A DNA stretch of 64,000 nucleotides from Rhodoplanes sp046000175 (GCF_046000175.1 NZ_JBEOMB010000009.1:1-64000), one strand, 5' to 3'. Positions 15,723 through 25,084 are shown, counted from the first letter of the stretch. Made by a program: numbers and translations. Notes: generated from the letters alone by a model not told the origin.

Positions 15723-16793
15723 TCACCGCGCCGCCAGCACGAGATCCGGCGCCGGCGCCGCGGCGGGGCCGGGCCGGGTCAGGCGCTCGGCGTGCAGCGT
15801 CGCGAGCAGCAACACGACCAGCGCCGTGCCCTGATGCAGGATCGCGAGGTCGAGCGGCACGCGGGCGAGCAGCGTCATCACCCCGATGCCGATCTGCACG
15901 ACGATCGCGACGGCGAGCGCCAGCGCGCCCGCCCGGACGCCGCGCCGAGCGCCGGCGGTCAGCGTCGCGTCGACGAGATGCAGGATCGCGACGAGCGCCA
16001 GCGCGTAGCCGACCATGCGGTGGGTGAACTGGATGGTCAGGGTGTTCTCGAAGAAGTTGATCCACACCGGATCGGCGAAGAACAGATCGCGGGCGCTCGG
16101 GATCAGCGCGCCGTCGATCAGCGGCCAGGTGTTGTGGACGAGGCCGGCCCGCATGCCGGCGACCAGCGCGCCGACATAGATCTGCGCGAGCACCAGGCCG
16201 ACCAGCACGCCGGCGCCGACCCGCAGCCGCCACGGCACCGCCTCGCCCGGTCGTGCCGAGAGCCGCGCCCCGGTGAAGACCAGGGCCGAGAAGATCACGC
16301 AGGCGAGCGTCAGATGAAAAGCGAGCCGGTAGTGCGAGACGAAGATGCGGTCGGCGAGCCCGGACGCGACCATCCACCAGCCGACCCCGGCCTGCACGGC
16401 GCCGAGCGCGAAGATCACCGAGAGGCCGACGACGAGGCCGCGAGTCAGGGCGCCGCGCCAAAGAAACCACAGGAACGGCAGCAGGAACGCCATCCCGGTG
16501 AGGCGCGCCACGTTGCGGTGGCCCCACTCCCACCAGTAGATCACCTTGAAGTCGTGCAGCCCCATCCCGCGGTTGAGGATCTCGTATTGCGGGATCGCCT
16601 TGTACTTGTCGAACTCGGCCTGCCAGGCGGCCTCCGAGAGCGGCGGCAGCGCACCCGTCAGCGGCTTCCACTCGACGATCGACAGGCCGGACTCGGTGAG
16701 GCGGGTCGCCCCGCCGACGATCACGGTGAGGAAGACGAGGCCGGCGACGGCGAACAGCCACAGGCGGAGTGCGACGGAGATGCGATACGGCAC
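15723..16793 (-). CDS. ctaA: Heme A synthase (COX15/CtaA family)
   Basis: Inner-membrane enzyme oxidising the C8 methyl of heme O to give heme A for aa3-type cytochrome oxidase. About 356 residues with eight hydrophobic helices. Family motifs: GGATRLTESGLSIVEWKP after TM1, and histidines in GHRNVARLTG, SHYRLAFH, FTHRMVGY and LHQGTAL that serve as heme ligands. The GTG at 16793 is chosen because a predicted promoter would place the transcript start at about 16851, at or beyond the alternative ATG at 16853. Downstream it converges on the caspase-like gene. Confidence 0.92.
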   Translation of the reverse strand: MPYRISVALRLWLFAVAGLVFLTVIVGGATRLTESGLSIVEWKPLTGALPPLSEAAWQAEFDKYKAIPQYEILNRGMGLHDFKVIYWWEWGHRNVARLTGMAFLLPFLWFLWRGALTRGLVVGLSVIFALGAVQAGVGWWMVASGLADRIFVSHYRLAFHLTLACVIFSALVFTGARLSARPGEAVPWRLRVGAGVLVGLVLAQIYVGALVAGMRAGLVHNTWPLIDGALIPSARDLFFADPVWINFFENTLTIQFTHRMVGYALALVAILHLVDATLTAGARRGVRAGALALAVAIVVQIGIGVMTLLARVPLDLAILHQGTALVVLLLATLHAERLTRPGPAAAPAPDLVLAAR

Positions 16794-16857
16794 GTCGGAG
16801 TCCCGGGGGTTGAAGACGACACAACGGTCACGGCCGCTTGCGCGAGCCCGCATCGAC

Positions 16858-16886
16858 CATATAGACCCTCGGTCGCGGGCGGCCAA
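16858..16886 (-). promoter_or_regulatory. Predicted promoter of heme A synthase
   Basis: On the minus strand TTGGCC (16886-16881) and TATATG (16863-16858) are 17 bases apart, each matching the sigma-70 consensus at 4 of 6 or better. This AT-rich hexamer stands out in the surrounding GC-rich DNA and lies just before the coding region. Confidence 0.4.
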
Positions 16887-16992
16887 TGTCGGGGTCCCCG
16901 CCTCCGCCGGACGCCCAGGTCGCGCCGGCACGCGCGCGAGACGGGGCGCGGTCCGAGGGACCGGCGACCGCCGCGAGGATCGGGGGATCGCC

Positions 16993-17196
16993 ATGACACG
17001 CCGCCGCCGCCGCCTGGTCGGGCTGTTCGGCCTCATCGTCCTGCTGGTGCTCTGGGGCTTCTTCGCCGTCGGCGCCGGCTACTTCTTTCTCGGCTCGGAG
17101 AGCTGGGCGGTGCGGATGGCCTATTACGCCATTGCGGGCGCCGGCTGGCTGCCCTTCGCGCTGCCGATCGTCACCTTCATGGCGAAGGTGGAGTGA
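16993..17196 (+). CDS. DUF2842 small membrane protein
   Basis: A 67-residue protein with a basic N-terminus (MTRRRRRLVG) and two hydrophobic helices (LFGLIVLLVLWGFFAVGAGY, then MAYYAIAGAGWLPFALPIV) ending in MAKVE. Length, the WAVRMAYYAIAG segment and the location beside heme A synthase fit DUF2842, an alphaproteobacterial family without known function. The ATG at 16993 is preferred over longer frames that overlap the ctaA region antisense. Association with cytochrome oxidase biogenesis is an inference from position. Confidence 0.8.
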   Translation: MTRRRRRLVGLFGLIVLLVLWGFFAVGAGYFFLGSESWAVRMAYYAIAGAGWLPFALPIVTFMAKVE

Positions 17197-17315
17197 GGCC
17201 GGCCGCCTGCGCCGGACGGGGCGTGGCCGGCGTCGCCTGATCGCACCGGACCCGGCTTCGCGGCGCGCCCGGGACACGAGGCCGCGCGCGGCCGCCGGCC
17301 GTCACTAAAGCCCGG

Positions 17316-18020
17316 TCACGCCAGACCGTGTCGCCGCAGCGAGTCCCACAAGGTGCGCAGGTTCGCCTCGACCTGGCGGGTGCGCTCGGGCGTGTTGTAG
17401 GCCCGCGCAGCCTCGTTGGCCGAGATGAGATCGGCCATGTGGCGGTTCCAGTCGAAGCCGTCCGAGACATCGCGGGCTCGCGGGTTCCCTCCGTCGACCG
17501 GGATCAGAATCCCGCCGACCTGCATCGACAGCATCAGGATGTCGCCTTCGCTCATGCTCGCCGTCGCCTCCTCCCAGGCGGCGCGCAGCGCCGGCGAGGC
17601 ATTCACGGGCCGGAACGAGAACAGCAGCGCGGCGCCGGTCTGCAGGAGCCCGTCGCCGTTCAGATCGACCCCTTCGGTCGGGGCGAGCAGCAGGTTCTCG
17701 GCGCCCTCCTCGGACAGCGCGCCGACATCGATCGGGTCGGCGAGCGACGCCGCACTCTGAAGAAGCGCGAGCGAGGCCGTGTCCAGCCCGGCCAGGAAGC
17801 TCCTCGCCTGTCCGCTGCGGACCGCCGATCGTCCGGCCGTGTAGAGGGCTTCCACGCTGTCCTGTCGGGTCTGATCGAGACCGCGGGCCGAGAGAATCCG
17901 CTCGTCGTCGACGCTCAATGCGAAGGGCTGGGAGAAGTCCGGGCGATGCCGTCCCTTCAACAAGGGACTGCTCGCGGCGGCCCCGCTGGTCGCGGCGGCC
18001 GTGCTGGAAAATGCCGTCAT
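17316..18020 (-). CDS. Hypothetical protein with one EF-hand-like loop
   Basis: A 234-residue protein I cannot assign. No signal peptide or membrane segment is visible; the N-terminus is Ala/Ser-rich. The body is helix-rich (SVEALYTAGRSAVRSGQARS, ALLQSAASLADP) and includes one calcium-type loop DLNGDGLLQTG (about residue 120), then VGGILIPVDGG and a C-terminal helical tail (NTPERTRQVEANLRTLWDSL). A single DxNxDG loop is weak evidence for calcium binding. It lies beside the exopolysaccharide locus and may be co-oriented with the deacetylase gene upstream. Confidence 0.7.
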   Translation of the reverse strand: MTAFSSTAAATSGAAASSPLLKGRHRPDFSQPFALSVDDERILSARGLDQTRQDSVEALYTAGRSAVRSGQARSFLAGLDTASLALLQSAASLADPIDVGALSEEGAENLLLAPTEGVDLNGDGLLQTGAALLFSFRPVNASPALRAAWEEATASMSEGDILMLSMQVGGILIPVDGGNPRARDVSDGFDWNRHMADLISANEAARAYNTPERTRQVEANLRTLWDSLRRHGLA

Positions 18021-18069
18021 GTCTCGTCCTTCCGGCAGATCTTGCCGGCACGCGTGTCACGATGCGGAA

Positions 18070-18096
18070 GGCGTTGCCGGAAATCCCGGCAACGCC
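18070..18096. other. Perfect 11-bp hairpin between two minus-strand genes
   Basis: GGCGTTGCCGG (18070-18080) and its exact complement (18086-18096) enclose a 5-nt loop. It lies downstream of the polysaccharide deacetylase and upstream of the next minus-strand gene. Neither side has a T-run, so it is a transcript-end or processing structure at best, not a classical terminator. Confidence 0.55.
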
Positions 18097-18160
18097 CGCG
18101 CCGCGGGAGCATGGATGCAAGACGAAGGCCGGGGACGGGAGAACGGCGGTCGACGAAACC

Positions 18161-19219
18161 TCACGCCGCGCTGAGCTTGCGCAGGCCGTTCCACAGCGCC
18201 GTGCCGGTGCCGGACAGAAGCACGTCGACATAGCGGCCGCGCTGGAACTCGCCGTTGATCGAGATGCGCGGCAGCGCCGTCAGGGTCTCGGCGTGCTCCG
18301 GGAACAGCACGCCGGGGCGCGTCGTCACCGCGGTCTTGAAGCCGAGCTCGGCCGCGATGGCGAACTCGCGCGGCCCCGCTGCGGTGGCGTCGCCGTATGG
18401 ATAAGCGAGATGACGCGGCGCCTCGCCGAGCGCCGCCTCGAGAACGGCCGATCCCATCTTCAGCTCCGACCGCGCCACCGTGTCGCAGGCCTTGGCCAGC
18501 ATCACGTGATTGACCGTGTGGGCCCCGATGGTGACGAGCGGATCGGCCGCCAGCGCGCGGATCTCCTCCCAGCTCATGCACAGGCTGTCGCAGATGGCGG
18601 CGCTGTCGACCCGGTAGCGGGCCGTCAGCTCGCGTACCGCGTCGAGCATCTGGGCGTCGGTCGGCATCCGGCGGAGCCAGCAATAGAGGAGCGCGAAGGC
18701 TTCGCTCTTCTCGGCCGTGGTGGCACAGGCGATGCGGCAGTCGCGCCCGTCCATCTCCAGCACGATCTTGTCGTTCTGCGCGATCACGGCCTCGAGCGCC
18801 GCCCACCACAGCTCGCCGAGCCGGTCCGGGAAGCTGGTCGGCACGTAGACGGCGAACGGAATCCCGTGCCGCTTGAGGATCGGATAGGCGAAATCCTTGT
18901 TGTCGCGGTAGCCGTCGTCGAACGTGAAGCCGACGAAGCGGCGCCCGAAATCGCGCTCCGAGAGGCGGCGATACACCTCGTCGAGGCTGACGAAATCGAC
19001 CTTGCTGCGGGCGAGCCGTGCGACGACCTGCTCCAGGAACTCGGGGATGATCTCCAGGAGCCGGTTGGGCTGAAAGCCGTCCGGGCGGGCGGGCCGCACG
19101 TGATGAAGCATCAGGATGGCGCCGATGCCGCCCAGGACCGGCCGCATCAGCCGATGCGCCCCCGAGAAGTAGAGCGCCTCGAGACCCGATCTGATGATGG
19201 CTCGTTTCAACTGATTCAC
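18161..19219 (-). CDS. Polysaccharide deacetylase family protein (NodB domain)
   Basis: A roughly 352-residue carbohydrate esterase 4 family protein. The NodB signature is complete: TFDDGYRDN with the catalytic and metal Asp, the metal-binding His pair in GAHTVNHVML, and AYPYGDATAAGP. The N-terminal segment IRSGLEALYFSGAHRLMRP is shared by alphaproteobacterial members with no cleavable signal. It probably deacetylates a polysaccharide or lipid-linked saccharide of the adjacent exopolysaccharide pathway. Start is uncertain: GTG 19219 leads straight into conserved sequence, GTG 19255 adds 12 residues. Divergent from the GNAT gene, 278 bases away. Confidence 0.88.
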   Translation of the reverse strand: MNQLKRAIIRSGLEALYFSGAHRLMRPVLGGIGAILMLHHVRPARPDGFQPNRLLEIIPEFLEQVVARLARSKVDFVSLDEVYRRLSERDFGRRFVGFTFDDGYRDNKDFAYPILKRHGIPFAVYVPTSFPDRLGELWWAALEAVIAQNDKIVLEMDGRDCRIACATTAEKSEAFALLYCWLRRMPTDAQMLDAVRELTARYRVDSAAICDSLCMSWEEIRALAADPLVTIGAHTVNHVMLAKACDTVARSELKMGSAVLEAALGEAPRHLAYPYGDATAAGPREFAIAAELGFKTAVTTRPGVLFPEHAETLTALPRISINGEFQRGRYVDVLLSGTGTALWNGLRKLSAA

Positions 19220-19496
19220 GTCCTCGAGTCCATTGCGAGGTCGGCTAATCCGCACACCATGATGCGCGAAGCTTCGAACCGTGCAAAGCCGATCCCCCAG
19301 GGCCGGGACCGAACGTCGCAGCCACCCGATCGCCTCGGTCGACCGCCACGCGACCCCGACGCGCGCGAAACGTGTCCTCCGCCGGAACTACCTGATCGGC
19401 TCGAACATGTTCCATTCCGGCTATACCAACGCTTTGTTGATTTTTCTTTGCCAATCTCGGCGGCAGAAACGATCCAGACAACCAGGCGGTCCCTGC

Positions 19497-20744
19497 ATGA
19501 GCGTCATCGAGCTCTCGGCGAAGCACGAGCCGCGCGCGACCGTGTCGCAGTCCGCAACGTCGGGCGGCCCGTCGACGATGCCATGCGCAGCCGGCCCGGT
19601 GGTCGAGGTCGCCGTCGTCGACAGCCTCGCAGCCGCGCAACCGGCCTGGCAGGCGATCGAGGCCGTCGGGGCGGTCGCGACCGCGTTCCAACGGCACGCC
19701 TGGGTCGACGCCTGGCAGCGTCATGCGGGTGACGCCGAGGGCGCACAGCCTCTGGTCGTGATCGGGCGCGACCGCGACGGGATCCCTGCCTTCCTGTGGC
19801 CCTTCGTGGTGTCGCGCGGGCTTCTCTCGATCGCCCGTTTTCCCGGCGGAAGCCATTCGGGACTCAATATCGGCCTGTGGCGGCCCGACGCGGCCGCCGC
19901 CATGACGACGGGGGCGATGGTTCGCGACCTGCTGGTGCGGATCGGGCGACAGCACGGCATCGACGCCTTCGCGCTCGTGCGCCAGCCGCGGCGCTGGCGC
20001 GGGCTCGACAATCCCTTCGCCCTGCTGCCGTCGCAGCCCTCGGTCGACGACGTGCTGGCGACGACGTTTCCCGAGGGCGGCACGCCCGAGGACGCCGTCA
20101 AGGCGACGCTGACGCGCGACATGCGGGGCCGGCTGCGCAACAAGGAGCGCAAGCTCGAGAAGCTCGACGGCTACGGCTATCGGCGGGTCACGACGGGCGC
20201 CGACGCCGACCGGGTGCTCGACGCCTTCCTGGCCCAGAAGGCGGCGCAATTCGCCGCCCAGGGCATCCGCAACGTCTTCACCGCGCCGGGCGTCGAGGAC
20301 TTTCTGCGGGCGGCCTGCCACGCAGGCCTCGCGGACGGCCGTCCCGGCATCGAGCTGCATGCGCTGGAGGGCGGCGGCGAGGTCATCGCGGTGATGGGCG
20401 GGGTCTGCGACCAGTACCGCTTCTCCTGCATGTTCAACGCCTACACGACCAGCGAGAACGGCCGCTGGAGTCCGGGCCTCATCCTGATCGGCCACATCGC
20501 GCGCGACTGCGCGACGCGTGGCGTCGCCAGCTTCGACCTCGGACCGGGGGCGGCGTCGTACAAGACGTTCTTCTGCCGCGAGCCCCAGGGGTTGTTCGAC
20601 AGCATGGTGCCGGTGTCGCTCGCGGGCCGCGTCGCGGCGCTCGGCCTCGCCGGCGTCGCCAGCGCCAAGCGGCGCGCCAAGGAGAGCCCGCTGGTGATGA
20701 GGCTCATCCAGCGCCTGCGCCGCGGCACGGCGGGCGCTGGCTGA
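19497..20744 (+). CDS. GNAT-fold protein, BcsL/CelD or FemAB-like acyltransferase
   Basis: A 415-residue protein with the double-GNAT architecture of Acetyltransf_6 (CelD/BcsL) proteins found in polysaccharide clusters. Clues are FQRHAWVDAWQRHAG early, the basic helix DMRGRLRNKERKLEKLDGYGY in the middle, and SPGLILIGHIARDCATRGV plus FDLGPGAASYKTFFCREP near the end, the typical closing motif of this family. It should transfer an acyl or aminoacyl group to a saccharide in the cytoplasm. ATG 19497 follows an AGGCGG site by about 8 bases; longer frames extend into non-conserved sequence. Confidence 0.85.
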   Translation: MSVIELSAKHEPRATVSQSATSGGPSTMPCAAGPVVEVAVVDSLAAAQPAWQAIEAVGAVATAFQRHAWVDAWQRHAGDAEGAQPLVVIGRDRDGIPAFLWPFVVSRGLLSIARFPGGSHSGLNIGLWRPDAAAAMTTGAMVRDLLVRIGRQHGIDAFALVRQPRRWRGLDNPFALLPSQPSVDDVLATTFPEGGTPEDAVKATLTRDMRGRLRNKERKLEKLDGYGYRRVTTGADADRVLDAFLAQKAAQFAAQGIRNVFTAPGVEDFLRAACHAGLADGRPGIELHALEGGGEVIAVMGGVCDQYRFSCMFNAYTTSENGRWSPGLILIGHIARDCATRGVASFDLGPGAASYKTFFCREPQGLFDSMVPVSLAGRVAALGLAGVASAKRRAKESPLVMRLIQRLRRGTAGAG

Positions 20745-20797
20745 ATCACCATCCACGACGACTTGCCCTGACCGACTCGTGTCGCGGCTCTCGGCCG

Positions 20798-20899
20798 CGT
20801 GTCCCGGCGAAAGCCGGGACCCAGGGGCGGCTCGGCCAGCGCCTGCTCCAACCGCTCTGGGTCCCGGGTCACGGCGCAACGCGCCGTGCCCGGGACACG
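20798..20899. repeat. Intergenic palindromic repeat, family C
   Basis: Starts CGTGTCCCGGCGAAAGCCGG and ends with GTGCCCGGGACACG, so the outer arms pair; CCCAG and CTGGG pair inside. It lies between the convergent GNAT and GumC-like genes. A half-copy (CGCGCCCGGGACACG) is visible near 17263-17277. Confidence 0.7.
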
Positions 20900-20942
20900 A
20901 AACTCTGGTCCGCGGCGGAGAGTTCGAGGCGCAACCGAGAGC

Positions 20943-23453
20943 CTACGCCGCCTCCGGGTGCGGAGTCGGGGCCACGAGGGGGGCGCCGGCGAGCACGATG
21001 AGGCCGTCCCCGTAGCCGGCGTCGGCGAGGCGGGCGCGGGCGACGCCGGCGATCGGGTCGGTCGGATCGGGCACCACCAGCACGCCGCCGGGCGCGAGCT
21101 CGGCCATCTGGTCGGCGGCGATCACGTCGAAGGCGCCGGCGTCGATGATCACGTGGTCGTAGGTGCGGGCGAGCGCGTCGATCATGGTGACGAAGCGCAG
21201 CGAGGCGAGCAGCGCCGCCGTCTCCGCCTCGCCGCGGCCGCGCGGCACGATGTGGGCGCGCGAGACCTTGTCGCGGGCGATGATCTCGCCGAAGGTCGCC
21301 TCGCCCCGGACCATGTCGGTGACGCCGGGGCCGTCGCCCCCGACCGCCGCGGCCGCGCTTCCGGCAGGCTCGGCGCCGAGCCGCACCATCACCACCAGCG
21401 CATCGCGGGCGAGCAGCCGCGCCACCGCCATGGCGGCCTGGGTGGCGCGCCCGTCCGGCGCGGTGCCGAAGAACGCGACCTGGCGGCCGACGGCGCCGTC
21501 GCGCAGCCGGCCCGCGAGCTCGTCCACGGACGACAGGGTGACGGCCGCGTCGGGCATCACCTCGTCCCGCGCCGCAAAATCCCGCGCCACCAAGTCCGGC
21601 GCCGCGACGTCGGCGCCCGCCCGGGCCGGCGGCTCGGCGGCGCCGTCGTGCGGCATGGGGTCGCCGGGGACCGCCGCCGGCGCGTCCGGCAGGTGAGGCG
21701 TGGCGTCGGCGAAGGCCGGCGGCACGGGCTCGGCGGCAGCAGCCGACGGCTCGTGCGCCGCGGTGGCCTCGTCGGTGTCGTCGCGCGGCGGCGACGGCGG
21801 CTCGGACGTCACCGGCTCGGACGACAGCGCCGGAATGGCGGGTGGCGCACGCCCGGTCCACAGGCTTCGGCCGAACAGGCGGCGGCCCGGTCGTTCCGGC
21901 TCCTCCAGGCGGGGCGCCGGTCCGGGCGGCGGGACCGCGGCCGCCGGCGCGACCGGCGGCGCCTCCCGATACGGACCCGCCTCCCTGAACGGAGACGCCT
22001 CGCGATAGGGAGACGCAGCCGGCTCGACGCGCGGCACCCCGGCCGGCGCCGGTGCGGCGGCGCGGATCAGCTCGCCCGCCGTGACGAGGCCGGCGGCGAC
22101 GAAGAAGGTGGCCAGCGTCGCGACCAGCACGATCGGCATCTTCTTCGGGAAGAACGGCGTGTTGGAGACGATCGCGCGGGAGATGACGCGGGCGTCGGCC
22201 GGCGCCGAGCCGATGCTCTCGCGCGCCGAGGCCTCGCGAAACTTGCCGAGATAGGACTCGAGCAGATCGCGCTTCGACTTGGCGTCGCGCTCGAGCGCGC
22301 GCAGGCGGACGTCGTCCTCGTTGCTGGTCGCGGCCTGGCGCTTGAGCGCGTCGAGCTCGGCGGTCAGCTTGGTCACCCGCTCGGCCGCTTCGCGGGCGTC
22401 GTTCTCCAGCGAGCGCACGAGCTTCTCGGCCTCGGAGCGGATCTGCCGGTCGTAGTCGGAGATCTGCGCCTTCAGCTCCTTGATGCGGGGATGGTTGTCG
22501 AGCAGCGTCGAGTATTGCTCGGCGAGCTGGGCGCGCAATGCGACGCGCTGCTCGGACAAGCGGCGGATGAACTCGGAGTTGACGATCTCGGACGCCTCGA
22601 TGGCGTCGCCCCGCCGCAGCATGTCGCGCAGCAGCCGCGCCCGCGTCTCGAGATCCGCCTTGCGGGCGCGCGCCGCGCCGAGCTGCGTGTTGAACTCGCC
22701 GAGCTGCTGGTTGGACAGCGTGGTGTTGTTGGTGCCGACGAACAGGTTGCTGGTGGAGCGGAAGCTCTCGACCCGGGCCTCCGCCTCGGCGACCTCGCGG
22801 CGCAGCCGGTCGATCTCGCCGGACAGCCAGCGGCTGGCCGCCTGCATGTCCTCCTGCTTGTTGCCCTGCTGCAGCTTGAGATAGGTCTGCGCGATCGCGT
22901 TGGCGACGCGCGCCGCCAGCGCCGGATCGAAGGACTGGAACTCGACCGTGATGACCCGCGACTTGTCGACCGCGTAAGCCGTGATCCGCTCGTACCAGGC
23001 GTCGAGAACCCGCTCCTCCGGCGTCATGCGGTAGGGATCGCGCGAGACGCCGACCGCCACCAGCACGCGCTTGAGCAGCGGCAACCCGCCGATCAGCGGG
23101 TCGAACTCCGCCCGCTTGGCGAGCTCGAGCTCGGCGATCACCTGGGTGGCGAGGTCGCGCGAGAGCACGAGCTGCACCTGGCTCGTCATCGTCTCCTGGT
23201 CGGCGGCGCTGCGGTCGAAGCTGTTGCGATCGGCCTCCGGGCGCAGGAAGACGTTCTCGCGCCCCTCGTAGAGGATGCGCGTCTCCGATTTGTAGCGAGG
23301 CGTCAGCACGTTGACGACCGCGGTCGCCACCAGGGCGGCGAGCAGCGTCGGAATCACGATCAGCCACTTGCGGCGCCACAGCGCACGACCGATGGCGCGC
23401 ATGTCGAGCTCGCCGCGCCCGCCCACCGCCTCGGGGTCCGATCCGAACGACAT
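20943..23453 (-). CDS. Exopolysaccharide chain-length/export protein, GumC/Wzc-like, with degenerate tyrosine-kinase domain
   Basis: An 836-residue inner-membrane polysaccharide co-polymerase. Wzz domain: TM1 (about 30-52, WLIVIPTLLAALVATAVVNVL), a long periplasmic coiled coil (residues about 190-430), then TM2 (LVATLATFFVAAGLVTAGE). A Pro-rich linker with YREASPFREAGPYREAPP repeats leads to a CpsD-like domain. That domain lacks a Walker A lysine (FFGTAPDGRATQAAM in place of GxGKST), and no C-terminal Tyr cluster exists, while the A'-like strand HVIIDAG remains. It probably controls chain length without kinase activity. The ATG at 23453 has a GGAG site. Divergent from the GT4 gene. Confidence 0.88.
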   Translation of the reverse strand: MSFGSDPEAVGGRGELDMRAIGRALWRRKWLIVIPTLLAALVATAVVNVLTPRYKSETRILYEGRENVFLRPEADRNSFDRSAADQETMTSQVQLVLSRDLATQVIAELELAKRAEFDPLIGGLPLLKRVLVAVGVSRDPYRMTPEERVLDAWYERITAYAVDKSRVITVEFQSFDPALAARVANAIAQTYLKLQQGNKQEDMQAASRWLSGEIDRLRREVAEAEARVESFRSTSNLFVGTNNTTLSNQQLGEFNTQLGAARARKADLETRARLLRDMLRRGDAIEASEIVNSEFIRRLSEQRVALRAQLAEQYSTLLDNHPRIKELKAQISDYDRQIRSEAEKLVRSLENDAREAAERVTKLTAELDALKRQAATSNEDDVRLRALERDAKSKRDLLESYLGKFREASARESIGSAPADARVISRAIVSNTPFFPKKMPIVLVATLATFFVAAGLVTAGELIRAAAPAPAGVPRVEPAASPYREASPFREAGPYREAPPVAPAAAVPPPGPAPRLEEPERPGRRLFGRSLWTGRAPPAIPALSSEPVTSEPPSPPRDDTDEATAAHEPSAAAAEPVPPAFADATPHLPDAPAAVPGDPMPHDGAAEPPARAGADVAAPDLVARDFAARDEVMPDAAVTLSSVDELAGRLRDGAVGRQVAFFGTAPDGRATQAAMAVARLLARDALVVMVRLGAEPAGSAAAAVGGDGPGVTDMVRGEATFGEIIARDKVSRAHIVPRGRGEAETAALLASLRFVTMIDALARTYDHVIIDAGAFDVIAADQMAELAPGGVLVVPDPTDPIAGVARARLADAGYGDGLIVLAGAPLVAPTPHPEAA

Positions 23454-23504
23454 CCTGCAAGCTCCGCACCACACAGACTACGCACGCGGCTCGATTACAC
23501 TCTA

Positions 23505-23532
23505 TTATGGTTGCCGGCGGGTTAATCGTCAC
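23505..23532 (-). promoter_or_regulatory. Predicted promoter of the GumC-like gene
   Basis: On the minus strand GTGACG (23532-23527) and CATAAT (23510-23505) are 16 bases apart (4 of 6 and 5 of 6 matches). They lie in an AT-rich patch between the two divergent exopolysaccharide genes and would give a leader of about 45 bases. Confidence 0.35.
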
Positions 23533-23680
23533 CCCCTGCCCGGAATCCGTGGCGCAACTCCCGCTCAACCTTGACAGACCGTGTGCGGTGTCATGGATTC
23601 ACGGCCGGTTCTGCCCGGCCTTTGGTCCCGGATCGGCGGCGCCCCCGAGAATCGACGCGAGCCTGCGGAGGATGCGGTTC

Positions 23681-25084
23681 ATGGACATGCCGGTTCGGTT
23701 GAGAATCGTGCATGTCGTGCGCGCGCCGATCGGCGGCATCTTCCGCCACGTCTGCGACCTCGCGACCGCCCAGAGCGCCGCCGGCCATACGGTCGGGATC
23801 GTCTGCGATTCTCGCACCGGCGGAGACTTCGAGGCGGCGGCGATCGCAGCCGTCGCCGACCGGCTCGACCTCGGGGCGACGCGCATGCCGATGCGGCGCG
23901 ACGTATCGCCGGCCGATCTCGCCGCCCTGATGCGGCTCACCCGCCACATCGGCGCGATGGCGCCCGACGTGATCCACTGCCACGGCGCCAAAGGCGGCGT
24001 CTACGGCCGGCTGATCGGCGCCTGGCTCGGCCGGTCGCGGCCGATCGCCGTGCTCTACGCCCCGCATGGCGGCAGCCTGCACTACGCGGTCGGCTCGCTG
24101 GAGGGCCGGTTCTACTTCGCCATCGAGCGGGCGCTGGAGCGGGTCACCGACGCGCTCGTCCATGTCAGCGCCTACGAGGCCGAGACCTATCGCCAGAAGA
24201 TCGGCCCGCCGCGCTGCCGCGCCGTGGTGATCCACAACGGCCTGCGCGAGGCCGAGTTCGAGCCGGTGATCCCGCACCCGGACGCCCGCGACCTCCTGTT
24301 CCTCGGCATGTATCGCGAGCTGAAAGGAACCGACGTGTTCCTCGAGGCGATCGCCAAGCTGCAGAGCCGGTTCGGCCGCCGCGCCACCGCCCACCTGTTC
24401 GGCCAGGCCGAGGACGAAGGCCGGGCGCGCTACCAGATGTTGGCCGAGACGCTCGGCATCACCGACCGGGTGACGTTCCACGATCCCGCCCCGACCCGCG
24501 AAGCCTTCGCGTTCGGCCGTTCCGTCGTGGTGCCGTCGCGGGCCGAGTCGATGCCCTACATCGTGCTGGAGACGATCGCGGCCGGCCTGCCGATCGTCGC
24601 CACCCGGGTCGGCGGCATCCCCGAGATCTTCGGACCGCGCGCCGGCGAGCTGGTGCCGCCCGGCGATCCCGACGCCCTGGCCGGCGCCCTGCAGGCCCTG
24701 CTCGCCGATCCGGTGCGGGCCCAGATCGACGCCGCCGCGCGCTACGACTGGGTGCGCCCGCGCTTTCACATCGACGCGATGCAGCGGCGCGTCGACGAGC
24801 TCTACCGCGAGATCCTGGCCGGCAAGGCGGCGCGGTTCGGCACGACGGCACTCGGGCGCCCCGCCGCGGAGCCGCGGACCCGAGCGCCGCGCACCCGGGA
24901 GCCGGGTCCACCCGCCCCGCCGGCCGCCGAGCCGGACACCGGCTCGCGCCGCGCGCCCGAGCCCGAGGCGAGAGAGACCCGGGTGGACGCGCCGTCGGCA
25001 CGGCGTATTCTCGGTCCGCACGTGGCCGGACGACGCGCGGGACCTGCGGGCGGCGGGGCCTTCCGGCTGGTTCCGGCGGTCTAG
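23681..25084 (+). CDS. Glycosyltransferase family 4 protein
   Basis: Cytosolic GT-B glycosyltransferase of about 467 residues. The N-terminal domain begins RIVHVVRAPIGGIFRHVCDL and has the GT4 entry motif VIHCHGAKGGVYGRL. The C-terminal nucleotide-sugar site reads PSRAESMPYIVLETIAAGLP followed by ATRVGGIPE, where the E-x7-E motif retains its second Glu. About 70 disordered Pro/Arg-rich residues form the C-terminus. GGAGG at 23667-23671 fits the ATG at 23681 (9 bases) better than those at 23672 or 23687. It is likely one of the enzymes extending the repeat unit begun by the downstream WcaJ-type enzyme. Confidence 0.9.
   Translation: MDMPVRLRIVHVVRAPIGGIFRHVCDLATAQSAAGHTVGIVCDSRTGGDFEAAAIAAVADRLDLGATRMPMRRDVSPADLAALMRLTRHIGAMAPDVIHCHGAKGGVYGRLIGAWLGRSRPIAVLYAPHGGSLHYAVGSLEGRFYFAIERALERVTDALVHVSAYEAETYRQKIGPPRCRAVVIHNGLREAEFEPVIPHPDARDLLFLGMYRELKGTDVFLEAIAKLQSRFGRRATAHLFGQAEDEGRARYQMLAETLGITDRVTFHDPAPTREAFAFGRSVVVPSRAESMPYIVLETIAAGLPIVATRVGGIPEIFGPRAGELVPPGDPDALAGALQALLADPVRAQIDAAARYDWVRPRFHIDAMQRRVDELYREILAGKAARFGTTALGRPAAEPRTRAPRTREPGPPAPPAAEPDTGSRRAPEPEARETRVDAPSARRILGPHVAGRRAGPAGGGAFRLVPAV

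Noticed and set aside
17650..17690. Dockerin or EF-hand domain in the hypothetical at 17316
   Set aside because: Only one DxNxDG loop; a dockerin needs two, and there is no cohesin or export signal.
18070..18096. Hairpin called as an intrinsic terminator
   Set aside because: Strong stem but no T-run on either strand, so listed only as a hairpin.
20799..23525. A 908-codon open frame antisense to the GumC-like gene
   Set aside because: It is Arg/Gly/Asp-rich without any domain and runs exactly opposite a protein with clear Wzz features; a GC-rich codon-bias shadow.
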